Source: an uncultured Bacteroidia bacterium (GTDB taxonomy: Bacteria; Bacteroidota; Bacteroidia; Bacteroidales; UBA932). From it: 64,000 bases of DNA. Shown in pieces: positions 9,000 through 18,264 of this stretch. Position 1 is the stretch's first letter, and the number at the start of each line of letters is the position of its first letter. Position numbers and translations under genes: made by a program. The stretch is taken from positions 35,071 to 99,070 of the forward strand of contig CACYGW010000002.1 in the NCBI GenBank assembly GCA_902774045.1, in the 5' to 3' direction. The notes beneath the pieces were generated by a model. The model worked only from the letters and a program-made list of their open reading frames with translations, had not been told where the DNA came from and did no database searches.

Positions 9000-9683
9000 A
9001 TGATATCAATTCTTCTCACCCAGACTACCGCAGCAGACGTGGCGGTTAGCGAACAGAGCTACAATCTTTTCAGTATGGCCGCAAAAGGCGGTTTCCTTAT
9101 GCTTGTTCTTCTGGCACTATCGATACTGGCCATCTACATATTCGGTCAGAAATGGTGGTTGATCCGCAATGCCGGCAAGATAGACAGCAACTTTATGAAG
9201 GACATCCGCGTGCTCATTCACGAGGGTAAGATTAAATCGGCACTGAATCTTTGCGACAAATACGACTCCCCCGTAGCCAGAATGGTAAGGAAGGGCATAG
9301 AAAGAATCGGCCGTCCCATAAACGACATACATACCTCCGTAGAGAACGTGGGTAATGCAGAGGTGGCCCGCCTGGAGAAGGGGCTTCCCATACTTGCAAC
9401 CATCTCCGGAGGCGCTCCCATGATTGGATTCCTTGGTACGGTTCTTGGAATGATCAAGGCCTTTTTCAATATGGCCCAGGCCAGCAACAACGTTGATATT
9501 TCCCTGCTCAGCAGCGGTATCTACACAGCTATGGTAACTACGGTGGGCGGTCTTGTGCTGGGTATTCTGGCACACTTCGGATACAACTACCTTACTTCCA
9601 AGATATCAGACCTGGTATTCAAAATGGAAAGCGCTACCATAGATTTTATGGATGTACTTAACGAGCCCGTATCGGAGGACTAG
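9000..9683 (+). CDS. exbB: MotA/TolQ/ExbB proton channel protein
   Basis: This 227-residue protein has three hydrophobic segments (about 30-50, 130-155 and 175-200). The second contains the family motif GGAPMIGFLGTVLGM and the third the TMVTTVGGLVLG-like stretch lining the proton path. ExbB with ExbD couples the proton-motive force to TonB-dependent outer-membrane transport. The next genes encode ExbD and a TonB-like protein, supporting the role. TolQ is the alternative, but there are no Tol-Pal genes nearby. Confidence 0.9.
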   Translation: MISILLTQTTAADVAVSEQSYNLFSMAAKGGFLMLVLLALSILAIYIFGQKWWLIRNAGKIDSNFMKDIRVLIHEGKIKSALNLCDKYDSPVARMVRKGIERIGRPINDIHTSVENVGNAEVARLEKGLPILATISGGAPMIGFLGTVLGMIKAFFNMAQASNNVDISLLSSGIYTAMVTTVGGLVLGILAHFGYNYLTSKISDLVFKMESATIDFMDVLNEPVSED

Positions 9684-9686
9684 ACA

Positions 9687-10100
9687 ATGGCACTCAAGCG
9701 TAACACAAAGGTCATCTCGCAAACCGGTATGTCTTCAATGACAGACCTGGTTTTCCTGCTGTTGATCTTTTTCCTGCTTACGTCTACCCTGGTAAATCCC
9801 AACGCCCTTAAGCTTTTGCTCCCCAAGAGCACGGGACAGATTTCTTCCAAGGCTACGGTAAGCGTGTCCATTATGGACCACCATAAGGACAACATGTACA
9901 CCTACCATCTTAACGGCAATCCTACGGCAACTCCCATTGCGCAGCTGGAGGACGAGCTGGTACTCCTGCTCCAGAGCGAGGAAGACCCTACTTTCTCTAT
10001 CTACTCTGACGAGACCGTACCGGTGAGCGAGATTGTTAAGATGATGAACATTGCAAAGCGCAATCAGTATAAAGTAATTCTGGCAACTACGCCGGAATAA
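9687..10100 (+). CDS. exbD: ExbD/TolR family biopolymer transport protein
   Basis: This 137-residue protein has one N-terminal membrane segment preceded by a short basic tail and containing the conserved Asp (SMTDLVFLLLIFFLLTST), the proton-relay position in ExbD/TolR. A periplasmic domain follows. It starts 3 bp after exbB and is followed by a TonB-like gene, forming a compact three-gene energy-transduction operon. Confidence 0.92.
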   Translation: MALKRNTKVISQTGMSSMTDLVFLLLIFFLLTSTLVNPNALKLLLPKSTGQISSKATVSVSIMDHHKDNMYTYHLNGNPTATPIAQLEDELVLLLQSEEDPTFSIYSDETVPVSEIVKMMNIAKRNQYKVILATTPE

Positions 10101-10127
10101 AGGCATCGGACTCTTAGCGCCCTTATT

Positions 10128-10907
10128 ATGTACAGCGACAGGCAGGATAAGCGACAGGGTGTTGCAAGCGGAGTGATACTTGCAACGGGCGTGCACGCGC
10201 TTATGGCCGTGTTCCTGCTTACGTCGGGCCTTGATTATCTGGACCCGCCGCCACCCGAAGAGAGTTTTGTGATTGACTTCTCCCAGGAAGAGGAAGTAGT
10301 TAAGCCAAAGCCGCAGAAGGCCGCCACCTCTACCCCCAGGGTTAGCAACCCGGACCGCACAAGGGATCACGAACTGGTACAAGCCTCACAGGCACCAAAT
10401 AAAGGCACCAGGCAGAACCAGGCCGCCGAAAGCACCGTTGGCCCGGACGGGGACGTAGAGATTAACGAGCCTCCAAGAGAGGAGCCTATAGATAACAGGA
10501 GCCTCTTTCCTACCGCCAGCAATTCCAACAAGGATACGCTGGCGCCGCAGACGGCCTCTAAGGTAGAGGACAAGCTTAAGCCGGGGCATCCGGAAGGCAA
10601 TACGGTCTACGGCAAGGTAGAAGGAATTGCCAACGGAGTAAAGGGGCGTTCCATAGCAAACGGCAACCTGGCCAGACCCAACTACCCCGTGCAGGAAGAG
10701 GGAACGGTGGTTGTAAGAGTAAAAGTAAACCAATACGGGAAGGTTACCGAGGCTGTGCCCGGAGCCCCCGGAACAACAACGATGAATACCCAACTGCATA
10801 ATGCAGCCAGAAAGGCGGCAATGAAGACAGTATTTAACGCTTCTGCCGACGCTCCGGTTTCTCAGGAAGGTACCATCACATATATTTTTAAATTAAAAGC
10901 AAACTAA
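10128..10907 (+). CDS. TonB-like energy transducer
   Basis: This 259-residue protein has a short cytoplasmic N-terminus, one membrane anchor (about 15-38), a PPPP/E-rich and K-P-rich periplasmic linker and a C-terminal TonB-type domain (about 170-259) with the YPVQEEGTVVVRVKVN segment typical of TonB C-terminal domains. It probably contacts outer-membrane TonB-dependent receptors, energised by the upstream ExbB/ExbD pair. TolA is less likely because no long coiled coil is seen. Confidence 0.87.
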   Translation: MYSDRQDKRQGVASGVILATGVHALMAVFLLTSGLDYLDPPPPEESFVIDFSQEEEVVKPKPQKAATSTPRVSNPDRTRDHELVQASQAPNKGTRQNQAAESTVGPDGDVEINEPPREEPIDNRSLFPTASNSNKDTLAPQTASKVEDKLKPGHPEGNTVYGKVEGIANGVKGRSIANGNLARPNYPVQEEGTVVVRVKVNQYGKVTEAVPGAPGTTTMNTQLHNAARKAAMKTVFNASADAPVSQEGTITYIFKLKAN

Positions 10908-10931
10908 AAAATGCCCGTGAGGGCCTTTAAA

Positions 10932-12176
10932 ATGGAAGATTTTAAGAAAAACAACACAGAAAGGGGCCGCAGAGCTTCCTTCGGAGAAAGAAAGAGTTAT
11001 GGAAGCCACAGTAGTGGAGAGCGCCGCAGCTACGGCGAGCGCAAGCCTTACGGTGAGCGCAAGACTTATGGCGAACGCCGCACAGACGGCGAAGGCCGCA
11101 GCAACTATGGCGAGCGCAGAAGCTACGGTGAGCGCAAGCCTTACGGCGAGCGCCGCACAGACGGTGAAAACAGAAACTTCGGTGAGCGCCGCAGTTACGG
11201 AGACCGCAAGCCTTACGGCGAGCGCCGCACAGATGGTGAAAACAGAAACTTCGGCGAGCGCCGCAGTTACGGAGACCGCAAGCCTTACGGCGAGCGCCGT
11301 GGTTACGGCGACCGCAGCCAGGGCGGCGGAAGACCCTACGGCCGTAAGCCCTTTGCCAAGAAGAAAGCGCAGCTTAGCGGCATAGACCGAATGGTAAACC
11401 GCAAACCTTTGATTTCCAACATAACAGAAAAAGTAGAGGCTGTGCCCTCTGTTATTAAGGAAGAGATGCGCCTTAATAAATTTATTGCCAACTCCGGCGT
11501 TTGCTCCCGCAGGGAGGCCGACGTTATGATTCAGGCAGGCGTAGTTTCCGTTAACGGAGAGGTTGTAACCGAGCTTGGCACAAAAGTTAACGTTTACAAG
11601 GACGAGATTAGGTTCAACGGAGAACTTCTTCGCGGAGAAGAAAAGGTCTACATAGTAATGAATAAGCCCAAGGGATTTGTTACCACTACAAGCGACGCTC
11701 ACGCAGAGAAGACCGTAATGGACCTTCTTAAGAACTGCCCCAACAGGGTATTCCCCGTTGGCCGCCTGGACAAGAACACCACAGGCGTGCTTATGTTCAC
11801 CAATGACGGAGAAATTGCAGAAAGGCTTACCCACCCTTCGTACGACAAGAAGAAAATCTATCAGGTAACCCTTGACAGAAATCTGGAAGAAGAAGATTTC
11901 AAGAAGATCCTTGAAGGAGTATCACTTACGGACGGCCTGGTACAGGCAGACGAGCTGGAATACGTAGACGCAGAGAACCACAGAAAACTTGGCATAGAGA
12001 TTCATTCCGGCAAGAACCGCATCGTGCGCAGGATATTCGAAAGCCTGGGCTACGACGTAAAGGGACTTGACAGAGTTTACTTCGCCGGCCTTACCAAGAA
12101 GGGCCTCAAGCGCGGAGAATGGAGGTTCCTCACAGAGAACGAGTCCAACATACTTAAAATGGGAGCATACATATAG
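10932..12176 (+). CDS. RluB/RsuA-family pseudouridine synthase with repeat tail
   Basis: This rRNA pseudouridine synthase is predicted to modify large- or small-subunit rRNA. From about residue 10 to 135 it carries an Arg/Gly/Tyr-rich disordered extension of GERxxYG-like repeats. An S4 RNA-binding domain follows (around RLNKFIANSGVCSRREAD), then the catalytic domain with GRLDKNTTG (catalytic Asp near residue 280). The ATG at 10932 (MEDFKKNN) is chosen; an in-frame ATG at 10911 would add seven residues overlapping a small hairpin after tonB. It is 6 bp upstream of era. Confidence 0.9.
   Translation: MEDFKKNNTERGRRASFGERKSYGSHSSGERRSYGERKPYGERKTYGERRTDGEGRSNYGERRSYGERKPYGERRTDGENRNFGERRSYGDRKPYGERRTDGENRNFGERRSYGDRKPYGERRGYGDRSQGGGRPYGRKPFAKKKAQLSGIDRMVNRKPLISNITEKVEAVPSVIKEEMRLNKFIANSGVCSRREADVMIQAGVVSVNGEVVTELGTKVNVYKDEIRFNGELLRGEEKVYIVMNKPKGFVTTTSDAHAEKTVMDLLKNCPNRVFPVGRLDKNTTGVLMFTNDGEIAERLTHPSYDKKKIYQVTLDRNLEEEDFKKILEGVSLTDGLVQADELEYVDAENHRKLGIEIHSGKNRIVRRIFESLGYDVKGLDRVYFAGLTKKGLKRGEWRFLTENESNILKMGAYI
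11163..11300 (+). repeat. 72-bp tandem repeat within the RluB-type gene
   Basis: Two nearly identical 72-bp units (beginning at 11163 and 11235) encode 24 residues each (GENRNFGERRSYG...). They lie in a broader array of 18-bp GERxxYG-like units covering about 10985-11330. All units are in frame. Confidence 0.85.
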
Positions 12177-12182
12177 ACCAAG

Positions 12183-13073
12183 ATGGACAACAAGCAGCAC
12201 AAAGCCGGATTCGTAAACATAATAGGCAATCCGAACGTAGGAAAATCTACGCTTATGAATGCTCTGGTGGGCGAAAAACTGTCTATCGTGACAGCGAAGG
12301 CCCAGACCACCCGCCACCGCATCATGGGTATAGTGAACACCGAGGACTGCCAAATCGTTTATTCCGATACTCCGGGTATTTTGCGGCCAAAGTACCGGCT
12401 TCAGCAGAATATGATGAATTTTGTCGATACTGCCATTGGCGATGCAGACCTTATCCTCTACGTTACCGACGTAGTAGAAAAGGCCGACAAGAATGCAGAA
12501 TACATAGCCAAGCTGCAACGTCTGGAGTGCCCGGTAATACTGGTAATTAACAAGATAGACATCAGCGACCAGGAGACAGTATCCGGCCTTATGCAGTGGT
12601 GGAAAGAGCAGTTGCCCAAGGCAATCATCTTCCCCGTGTCGGCAAAGGAGAAGTTCAACCTGGAAAACGTCTATGACAGTATCGTGGAGCATCTTCCGGT
12701 TAGTCCGCCCTGGTACGACAAAGACACCTTCACGGACAGGAACCTGCGGTTTTTTGCCTCTGAAATTATAAGGGAGAAACTTCTCCTGCTCTACGACAAA
12801 GAGATTCCTTACAGCTGCGAGGTTGTAGTGGAGCAGTTCCTGGAAGGTGCAGAGCGCTACGACATAAGCGCAGTAATATATGTAATGAGAGACTCCCAGA
12901 AGGGCATTCTCATAGGAAAGAAGGGGGAGGCAATGAAGAGGCTGGGCACGGCGGCCCGTCTGGATATGGAAGACTTCTTCCAGAAAAAGGTATTTTTGAG
13001 TTTGTTTGTCAAGGTCGATACCGACTGGAGGACAAGCCGCAAAGAATTAAGAAGATTCGGATACGAAGATTAA
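12183..13073 (+). CDS. era: GTPase Era
   Basis: Era is an essential GTPase that binds the 3' end of 16S rRNA during 30S assembly. GTPase motifs are intact: G1 GNPNVGKST, G3 DTPG and G4 NKID. A C-terminal KH domain (GKKGEAMKRLG) follows. The 296-residue length is normal. It is 6 bp after the pseudouridine synthase and 9 bp before parC, so it is probably co-transcribed with other RNA-related genes. Confidence 0.96.
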   Translation: MDNKQHKAGFVNIIGNPNVGKSTLMNALVGEKLSIVTAKAQTTRHRIMGIVNTEDCQIVYSDTPGILRPKYRLQQNMMNFVDTAIGDADLILYVTDVVEKADKNAEYIAKLQRLECPVILVINKIDISDQETVSGLMQWWKEQLPKAIIFPVSAKEKFNLENVYDSIVEHLPVSPPWYDKDTFTDRNLRFFASEIIREKLLLLYDKEIPYSCEVVVEQFLEGAERYDISAVIYVMRDSQKGILIGKKGEAMKRLGTAARLDMEDFFQKKVFLSLFVKVDTDWRTSRKELRRFGYED

Positions 13074-13082
13074 GGAGGATTT

Positions 13083-15872
13083 ATGAGCGAAGAATGGGAC
13101 GACATTAAAGAGACCGGAGCGCAGGACGATTTTGATTCCGACGAGCTGCTGGACGATTCGGCGGCGCCCACGGGGCGGTTCAACCGCCTGCTTGGGGACG
13201 ACAGTGCAAAGTTCAAGCTGTCCGGAATGTTCAAGGACTGGTTCCTGGACTACTCTTCCTATGTAATTCTTGCCAGGGCCGTTCCGCACATCGTGGACGG
13301 ACTTAAGCCGGTTCAGCGCCGCGTACTTCACGCAATGTTTATGATGGATGACGGCCGTTATACCAAGGTGGCCAACATCGTGGGACAGGCAATGCAGTAT
13401 CATCCTCACGGAGACTCTTCCATACTTGGAGCCTTGGTCCAGCTGGGACAAAAGGGTTTCACCGTGGATTGCCAGGGAAACTGGGGTAACATTTTGACAG
13501 GCGACAGCAATGCCGCTCCCCGTTACATAGAGGCCCGCCTTAGCGCTTTTGCAAAGGAAGTTGTCTTTGACAGGAAAATTACCAAGTGGATGACTTCCTA
13601 CGACGGAAGAAACCAGGAGCCTACAGAGCTTCCCGTAAGATTCCCCCTGCTTCTGGCCCAAGGCACGGAAGGCATCGCCGTGGGTATGCAGTCAAAGATA
13701 CTTCCCCACAACTTTAACGAGCTCATAGACGCCTCCATCGCCATACTAAAAGGCGAGCCCTACGAGATTTATCCTGACTTCCCCACCGGCGGCTTTGCAG
13801 AGTGTTCCAAATATATGCAGGGCAGGCGCGGCGGAATGGTAAGGGTGCGCGCAAGAATAGAGAAGATAGATAAGAACACCATCGCCATAACCGAAATACC
13901 CTTTGGCAAGACCACTCAGGTTGTAATAGACACCATACTCAAGGCAAAGGACAAGGGTAAGATAAAAATCAAGAAGATAGACGATATGACAACGGACAAG
14001 GTGGAAATCATAATCCATCTGCCCAATGACGTATCGCCGGACAAGACGATAGACGCCCTCTATGCCTTTACCGATTGTGAAACGAAGATTGCTCCCAACG
14101 CCTGCGTAATCGTAGACAACAAGCCACAGTTCCTGAGCGTGAACGACGTGCTGGAATACAGTACCAATCACACCAAGGACCTGCTTGGAAGACAGCTCCA
14201 GATTAAGCTGGACGAACTGCAGAACGACTGGCATTACAACTCGCTGGAGAAGATTTTCTTCGAGAACCGCATCTACAAAGTGCTGGAGCAGGACCAGAAG
14301 ACCTGGGAGATTCAGCTTAAGGAGGTATTCGATGCAATGAAGCAGTACCAGAACCTTCTTAAGAGAGAGATAGTGATGGACGACATCCTTAAGCTGGTAG
14401 AAAAGCCTGTGCGCAAGATTTCCAAGTTTGACGTAAAGGCTGTAGAAGAGAAGATTAAGGGTATAGAGGAGCAGATTGCCGATGTTTCCGACAAACTTGC
14501 AAACCTTACCCGCTTTACCATAGACTGGTTCAAGTCCCTGAAGAAAAAATACGGAGACCTGTTCCCCCGCAGGACAGAAATCACCAACTTCGAGACAATT
14601 GCCGCAACCAAGGTTGTAAATAACAATATGAAACTCTATGCCAATATGGCAGAGGGCTTCGTAGGCTATGGATTAAAGAAGGACGATGGCGGCGAGTATA
14701 TCTGCGACTGCTCTGACCTTTCAGAAATCATCACCATCTGCAAAGACGGAACCTATCAGGTTACCAAGATATCAGACAAGACCTTCATTGCCAAGGATTT
14801 ACTCTATGTGGGAGTATTCAACAGGGGTGACGACAGAACCATCTACAATGTAATCTACCGGGACGGAAAGTCTTCTGTATATTACGCCAAGAGATTCAAC
14901 ATCATTTCCATTACAAGGGACAAGGGCTACGACATTACCCAGGGCACACCGGGCTCGCAGGTACTTTGGCTCACTGCAAACCACAACGGAGAAGCAGAGA
15001 GCGTAAGGGTTATCTTCAGACCAAAGCCCAAACTTAAGAAGAGTTCCATAGAGTACGATTTCTCCACCCTGGCCATAAAGGGGCGCAGCAGCAGGGGTAA
15101 CCTGGTTACCAAGAACGCCATTCAGAGAATCTACCTTAAGAATAAGGGAGTATCTACCATAAGCGGCAAGAACATTTGGTACGATACTGATGTTCAGCGC
15201 CTTAACGAGGACGAGCGCGGTATACTTCTGGGGCAGTTCGAGGGCGAGGACAAGATTCTGGCCGTATTCCGCAACGGAACCTTCTATACCACATCGTTCG
15301 ACCTTAGCAACCGCTATCAGGGAGATATACTTACCATTGAGAAGTACGACCCCGAAAAGACCTTCACCGCCCTATACTGGGATGGAGAGGCCAAGGCCTA
15401 TTACGTCAAGCGGTTCAGCTTCCCCGTAAGCGACAATAATCCGCTTAGCTTTATTTCCGAGGGCAAGGGCAGTTTCTTTGTGGCCCTTAGCTCTGACGAG
15501 CGTCCCGTAATAAACCTCACCTTTGGAGGCAAGTCTTCCAAGAGACAGCCGGAAGATATCGACGCAGAAGAGTTTATAGGCAAGAAGGGTTACTCTGCAA
15601 AGGGTAAGAAGTGTACCTCTTACGAGGTGGCCACAATTGCCTTTGGAGAGCCGCTGGAGCCCCGCTCTCTGCCGGAGGAGGATGTTCCGGGAAACGAGGC
15701 GGACCAGCCCGATGAACCTATCGACATTACAGATATTCCGGAAGAGGTAGAGACCACCGTAGAGGAAGAAAAACCTGCCAAAAAAGGCAAGGAGTTCTCT
15801 GCCGGAGAAGTTATAGATCTTAGCCTTGACGATATCAACTTTGGGGATGAACCCAATCTCTTTAATATGTAA
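13083..15872 (+). CDS. parC: DNA topoisomerase IV subunit A
   Basis: This 929-residue type IIA topoisomerase A subunit has the winged-helix/tower region, with catalytic Tyr near residue 148 in APRYIEARL and the motif VDGLKPVQRRVLHAM. Coiled-coil and C-terminal beta-pinwheel regions follow. The pinwheel shows only a degenerate RSSRGN sequence rather than a canonical GyrA box, and the C-terminus is acidic. This favours ParC over GyrA. The length agrees with Bacteroidales ParC. The ATG is preceded by AAGGAGG, an unusually good Shine-Dalgarno sequence for this window. No parE is adjacent. Confidence 0.88.
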   Translation: MSEEWDDIKETGAQDDFDSDELLDDSAAPTGRFNRLLGDDSAKFKLSGMFKDWFLDYSSYVILARAVPHIVDGLKPVQRRVLHAMFMMDDGRYTKVANIVGQAMQYHPHGDSSILGALVQLGQKGFTVDCQGNWGNILTGDSNAAPRYIEARLSAFAKEVVFDRKITKWMTSYDGRNQEPTELPVRFPLLLAQGTEGIAVGMQSKILPHNFNELIDASIAILKGEPYEIYPDFPTGGFAECSKYMQGRRGGMVRVRARIEKIDKNTIAITEIPFGKTTQVVIDTILKAKDKGKIKIKKIDDMTTDKVEIIIHLPNDVSPDKTIDALYAFTDCETKIAPNACVIVDNKPQFLSVNDVLEYSTNHTKDLLGRQLQIKLDELQNDWHYNSLEKIFFENRIYKVLEQDQKTWEIQLKEVFDAMKQYQNLLKREIVMDDILKLVEKPVRKISKFDVKAVEEKIKGIEEQIADVSDKLANLTRFTIDWFKSLKKKYGDLFPRRTEITNFETIAATKVVNNNMKLYANMAEGFVGYGLKKDDGGEYICDCSDLSEIITICKDGTYQVTKISDKTFIAKDLLYVGVFNRGDDRTIYNVIYRDGKSSVYYAKRFNIISITRDKGYDITQGTPGSQVLWLTANHNGEAESVRVIFRPKPKLKKSSIEYDFSTLAIKGRSSRGNLVTKNAIQRIYLKNKGVSTISGKNIWYDTDVQRLNEDERGILLGQFEGEDKILAVFRNGTFYTTSFDLSNRYQGDILTIEKYDPEKTFTALYWDGEAKAYYVKRFSFPVSDNNPLSFISEGKGSFFVALSSDERPVINLTFGGKSSKRQPEDIDAEEFIGKKGYSAKGKKCTSYEVATIAFGEPLEPRSLPEEDVPGNEADQPDEPIDITDIPEEVETTVEEEKPAKKGKEFSAGEVIDLSLDDINFGDEPNLFNM

Positions 15873-15875
15873 AAG

Positions 15876-16487
15876 GTGACGGAGATAAGGCCCATAATTT
15901 CCCTTACCGGAATGCCGGGATGCGGGAAAAGCCTTGTAGGAGAGGAGCTGTCCAGGCTCCTTTCCTGCTCTTGGGCAGACCTCGACAGGGCCGTAGAGGC
16001 TGCCGCCGGAAAGACAATCCCGCAAATCTTCCGGGATGGCGGCGAGCCCGCCTTCCGCGCCCTTGAGGCCACGGTGCTGGAGTCCGTAATTTCGACCGAC
16101 CTCAAGTCTGTCATTTCGACCGACCTCAAGTCTGTCATTTCGACCGAGCGAAGCGAGTGGAGAAATCTCCCCAGTTCCCTAATCCTCTCCTTAGGAGGAG
16201 GAACCATCCTTAGCCCCGGAAACCAGGCCTTAATCCTGGAACACACCACCTGCATCTACCTTTGCGCCACCCCTGCCGAGCTTCTGGACAACATAAAGGC
16301 CCAGAGCAGCGTACAGCGCCCCCTGCTTGGCGCCCCCACGGAGGAATCCCTGGCCGCCCTGCTGCAGCAGCGCGCACCTGCCTACAGCAAAGCCCACCTG
16401 AGCGTAGAAACGGCCTGGCGCACCCCCTTGGAAATTGCTAAGGAAATAGTGGCTAAATTACGTCTTCCCGCTCCCGGATGTCTTTAA
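15876..16487 (+). CDS. aroK: Shikimate kinase with in-frame repeat insertion
   Basis: It phosphorylates shikimate in the chorismate pathway. The P-loop GMPGCGKS lies at residues 12-19, followed by the DLDRAVE motif, the FRDGGEPAFR shikimate-binding motif and LSLGGGT. The start appears to be GTG at 15876, 3 bp after parC. Between FRALEATVLES and LILSLGGGT the protein has about 28 extra residues (SVISTDLK repeats, then ISTERSEWRNL) encoded by a tandem/palindromic repeat. Helix-loop insertions could be tolerated there, so activity is possible but untested. Its 3' end overlaps the convergent recJ by 35 bp. Confidence 0.88.
   Translation: MTEIRPIISLTGMPGCGKSLVGEELSRLLSCSWADLDRAVEAAAGKTIPQIFRDGGEPAFRALEATVLESVISTDLKSVISTDLKSVISTERSEWRNLPSSLILSLGGGTILSPGNQALILEHTTCIYLCATPAELLDNIKAQSSVQRPLLGAPTEESLAALLQQRAPAYSKAHLSVETAWRTPLEIAKEIVAKLRLPAPGCL
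16086..16170 (+). repeat. 24-bp tandem plus palindromic element inside aroK
   Basis: Two 24-bp units (from 16086 and 16110; core GTCATTTCGACCGACCTCAA) are followed at 16134 by a palindromic element GTCATTTCGAC...GAGAAATCTC containing GCGAAGCG. All units are multiples of three and in the aroK frame. The same element type occurs inside the methyltransferase gene at 20051-20257. Confidence 0.9.
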
Positions 16488-18192
16488 GACGGAGCTGGAT
16501 AGTGGAACTTCCGCGATAGTAATTCTCTACGATAGAATAACAGATATCAAAAGGATTGCCAGCTTTTATATGGTCGAAATACTCCGACATATTAAAGCCT
16601 ATGGCGCTAATCTGGTGATAAGGCTGCGACTCCTGGATAAGGTCCAGCTTAAGATGCTGGGCAGCGGGACCCACCTTGCGCCCGTTACCGTCGTCGTAAA
16701 CATTCTCCGTAAGGAAGACAGGAGCGCTGTTTCCGGGGCCGAAGGGCTGGAACTGCTTCAGAATCCTGAAGAACTTGGGAGTAATATGGGAGAAATCCAG
16801 GACAGAATCAACCTCAACCACGGGGGTTGACATCTCCTTGTTCATATTGGCCGCCACGTACTCCTCTATCCGCCTTGCAAACTCCGCCAGATTCTCTTCC
16901 TTCATAGTAAGGCCGGCGGCGTAAATATGCCCTCCGAAGTTCTCTAAAAGGTCTGCCTGCTTGTCTATGCTGTCGTACAGGTCAAAGCCCCTTACGCTTC
17001 TGGCAGAGCCGGTTATAAAGCCGTTAGACTTGGTGAGCACGAACGTAGGCTTGTAGAAGGCCTCTACAAGACGGGAGGCCACGATTCCCACCACGCCCTT
17101 GTTCCAGGAAGGATTGTAAACTATGGTGGCGTATTCAGATGCAATACAGTTCCCGCTCATTACCATATCTATGGCCTCGCGGGTTATCTCCCGGTCTATG
17201 CTCTTGCGCTCGTTGTTATTGTCGTTTATCTTGGAGGCAATCAGGGCGGCATCGGCATCCTCCGTGGCGGTAAGAAGCTCTACGGCCAGGCGGCCGGTCT
17301 CCATTCTGCCTGCGGCATTTATCCTGGGGCCTATTTTGAATACGATATCGTCGATGGTTACGTGGCTTGTCTCCAGGTTAGACAGGTTGATGATAGCCTG
17401 GAGGCCCTTGCGCGGCTGCTCGTTAAGCCTCCTTAGACCAAAATGGGCCAGCACCCTGTTTTCTCCCCTTACGGACACAAGGTCAGAAGCGATACTTACG
17501 GCCAGCAGGTCCAGAAGAGGAATAAGCTGCTCGAAGTCAACACCTTCTGTCTGGGCGTAGGCCTGAACCAGCTTGAAGCCCACTCCGCAACCGCAGAGGT
17601 CGTCGAACGGATACTGGCAGTCTTCCCTCTTGGGGTCCAGAACTGCAACGGCGGCGGGGAGTTCGTCTTCCGGAAGGTGATGGTCGCAGACAATTACGTC
17701 TATGCCCTTGGAGGCGGCGTAGGCCACCTTTTCTATTGCCTTGATTCCGCAGTCCAGGGTGATTATGAGTTTGAATCCGTTGTCGGCGGCCCACTCAATG
17801 CCCTTGCGGGATACTCCGTAACCCTCGTCGTACCTGTCCGGAATATAAAAATCTATCCGGGCGGTAAGGCGCCTAAGGAAAGAAAAGACCAGGGCAACGG
17901 CCGTGGTACCATCGACATCATAATCCCCGTAAACCAAAATCTTTTCTCCGGAGTTTACCGCCTTGCGAAGCCTGGCCACCGCCTTGTCCATATCCTTCAT
18001 AAGGAAGGGGTCGTGCAGGGAGGACAGGTCCGGGCGGAAGAAGGCGCGGGCCTCCTCGAAGGTAGTGACACCCCGCTGGACAAGCAGCGAAGAAAGAACC
18101 GGGTCTATGCCAAGCTCTGCCGAGAGGCGGCTTACCGTCTCTTCCTGACCGGAATTCTGCTTAACAATCCACTTTCTTTCTACAGGTGTCAT
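16453..18192 (-). CDS. recJ: Single-stranded-DNA exonuclease RecJ
   Basis: This 579-residue protein is a 5'-3' ssDNA exonuclease of the DHH family used in recombination and repair. Metal-binding motifs are visible: DYDVDGTTA (about 88), LDCGI, and the name-giving DHH in VCDHHLPEDE (about 170). A DHHA1-type region follows (GGHIYAAGLTM). It is transcribed divergently from lysS and converges on aroK with a 35-bp coding overlap. Confidence 0.95.
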   Translation of the reverse strand: MTPVERKWIVKQNSGQEETVSRLSAELGIDPVLSSLLVQRGVTTFEEARAFFRPDLSSLHDPFLMKDMDKAVARLRKAVNSGEKILVYGDYDVDGTTAVALVFSFLRRLTARIDFYIPDRYDEGYGVSRKGIEWAADNGFKLIITLDCGIKAIEKVAYAASKGIDVIVCDHHLPEDELPAAVAVLDPKREDCQYPFDDLCGCGVGFKLVQAYAQTEGVDFEQLIPLLDLLAVSIASDLVSVRGENRVLAHFGLRRLNEQPRKGLQAIINLSNLETSHVTIDDIVFKIGPRINAAGRMETGRLAVELLTATEDADAALIASKINDNNNERKSIDREITREAIDMVMSGNCIASEYATIVYNPSWNKGVVGIVASRLVEAFYKPTFVLTKSNGFITGSARSVRGFDLYDSIDKQADLLENFGGHIYAAGLTMKEENLAEFARRIEEYVAANMNKEMSTPVVEVDSVLDFSHITPKFFRILKQFQPFGPGNSAPVFLTENVYDDGNGRKVGPAAQHLKLDLIQESQPYHQISAIGFNMSEYFDHIKAGNPFDICYSIVENYYRGSSTIQLRLKDIREREDVI

Positions 18193-18199
18193 ATTCGAA

Positions 18200-18240
18200 G
18201 GAAAAGATTTTCCAAATATAGCCGATTTTTTCTATATTTG
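18200..18240. promoter_or_regulatory. Divergent recJ/lysS promoter region
   Basis: Two -7 boxes face away from each other. TATATTTG on the minus strand (18220-18213) is 20 bp from the recJ ATG. TATATTTG on the plus strand (18233-18240) is 24 bp from the lysS ATG. A GGAAAA-GA-TTTTCC inverted repeat at 18200-18213 abuts the recJ box and could be incidental or an operator. Confidence 0.6.
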
Positions 18241-18264
18241 CAATTCTAATAAAATGGAACTAAA

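Noticed and set aside
10895..10925. Terminator between tonB and the pseudouridine synthase gene
   Set aside because: The GCCC/GGGC hairpin is only 4 bp, too weak to call as a terminator.
10893..11834. A 313-residue minus-strand frame opposite the pseudouridine synthase
   Set aside because: Composition is a mirror of the tandem repeat (Ala/Val-rich); no homology is recognised.
16086..16140. CRISPR-like repeat in aroK
   Set aside because: There are only two to three contiguous units, no spacers and no cas genes in the window.
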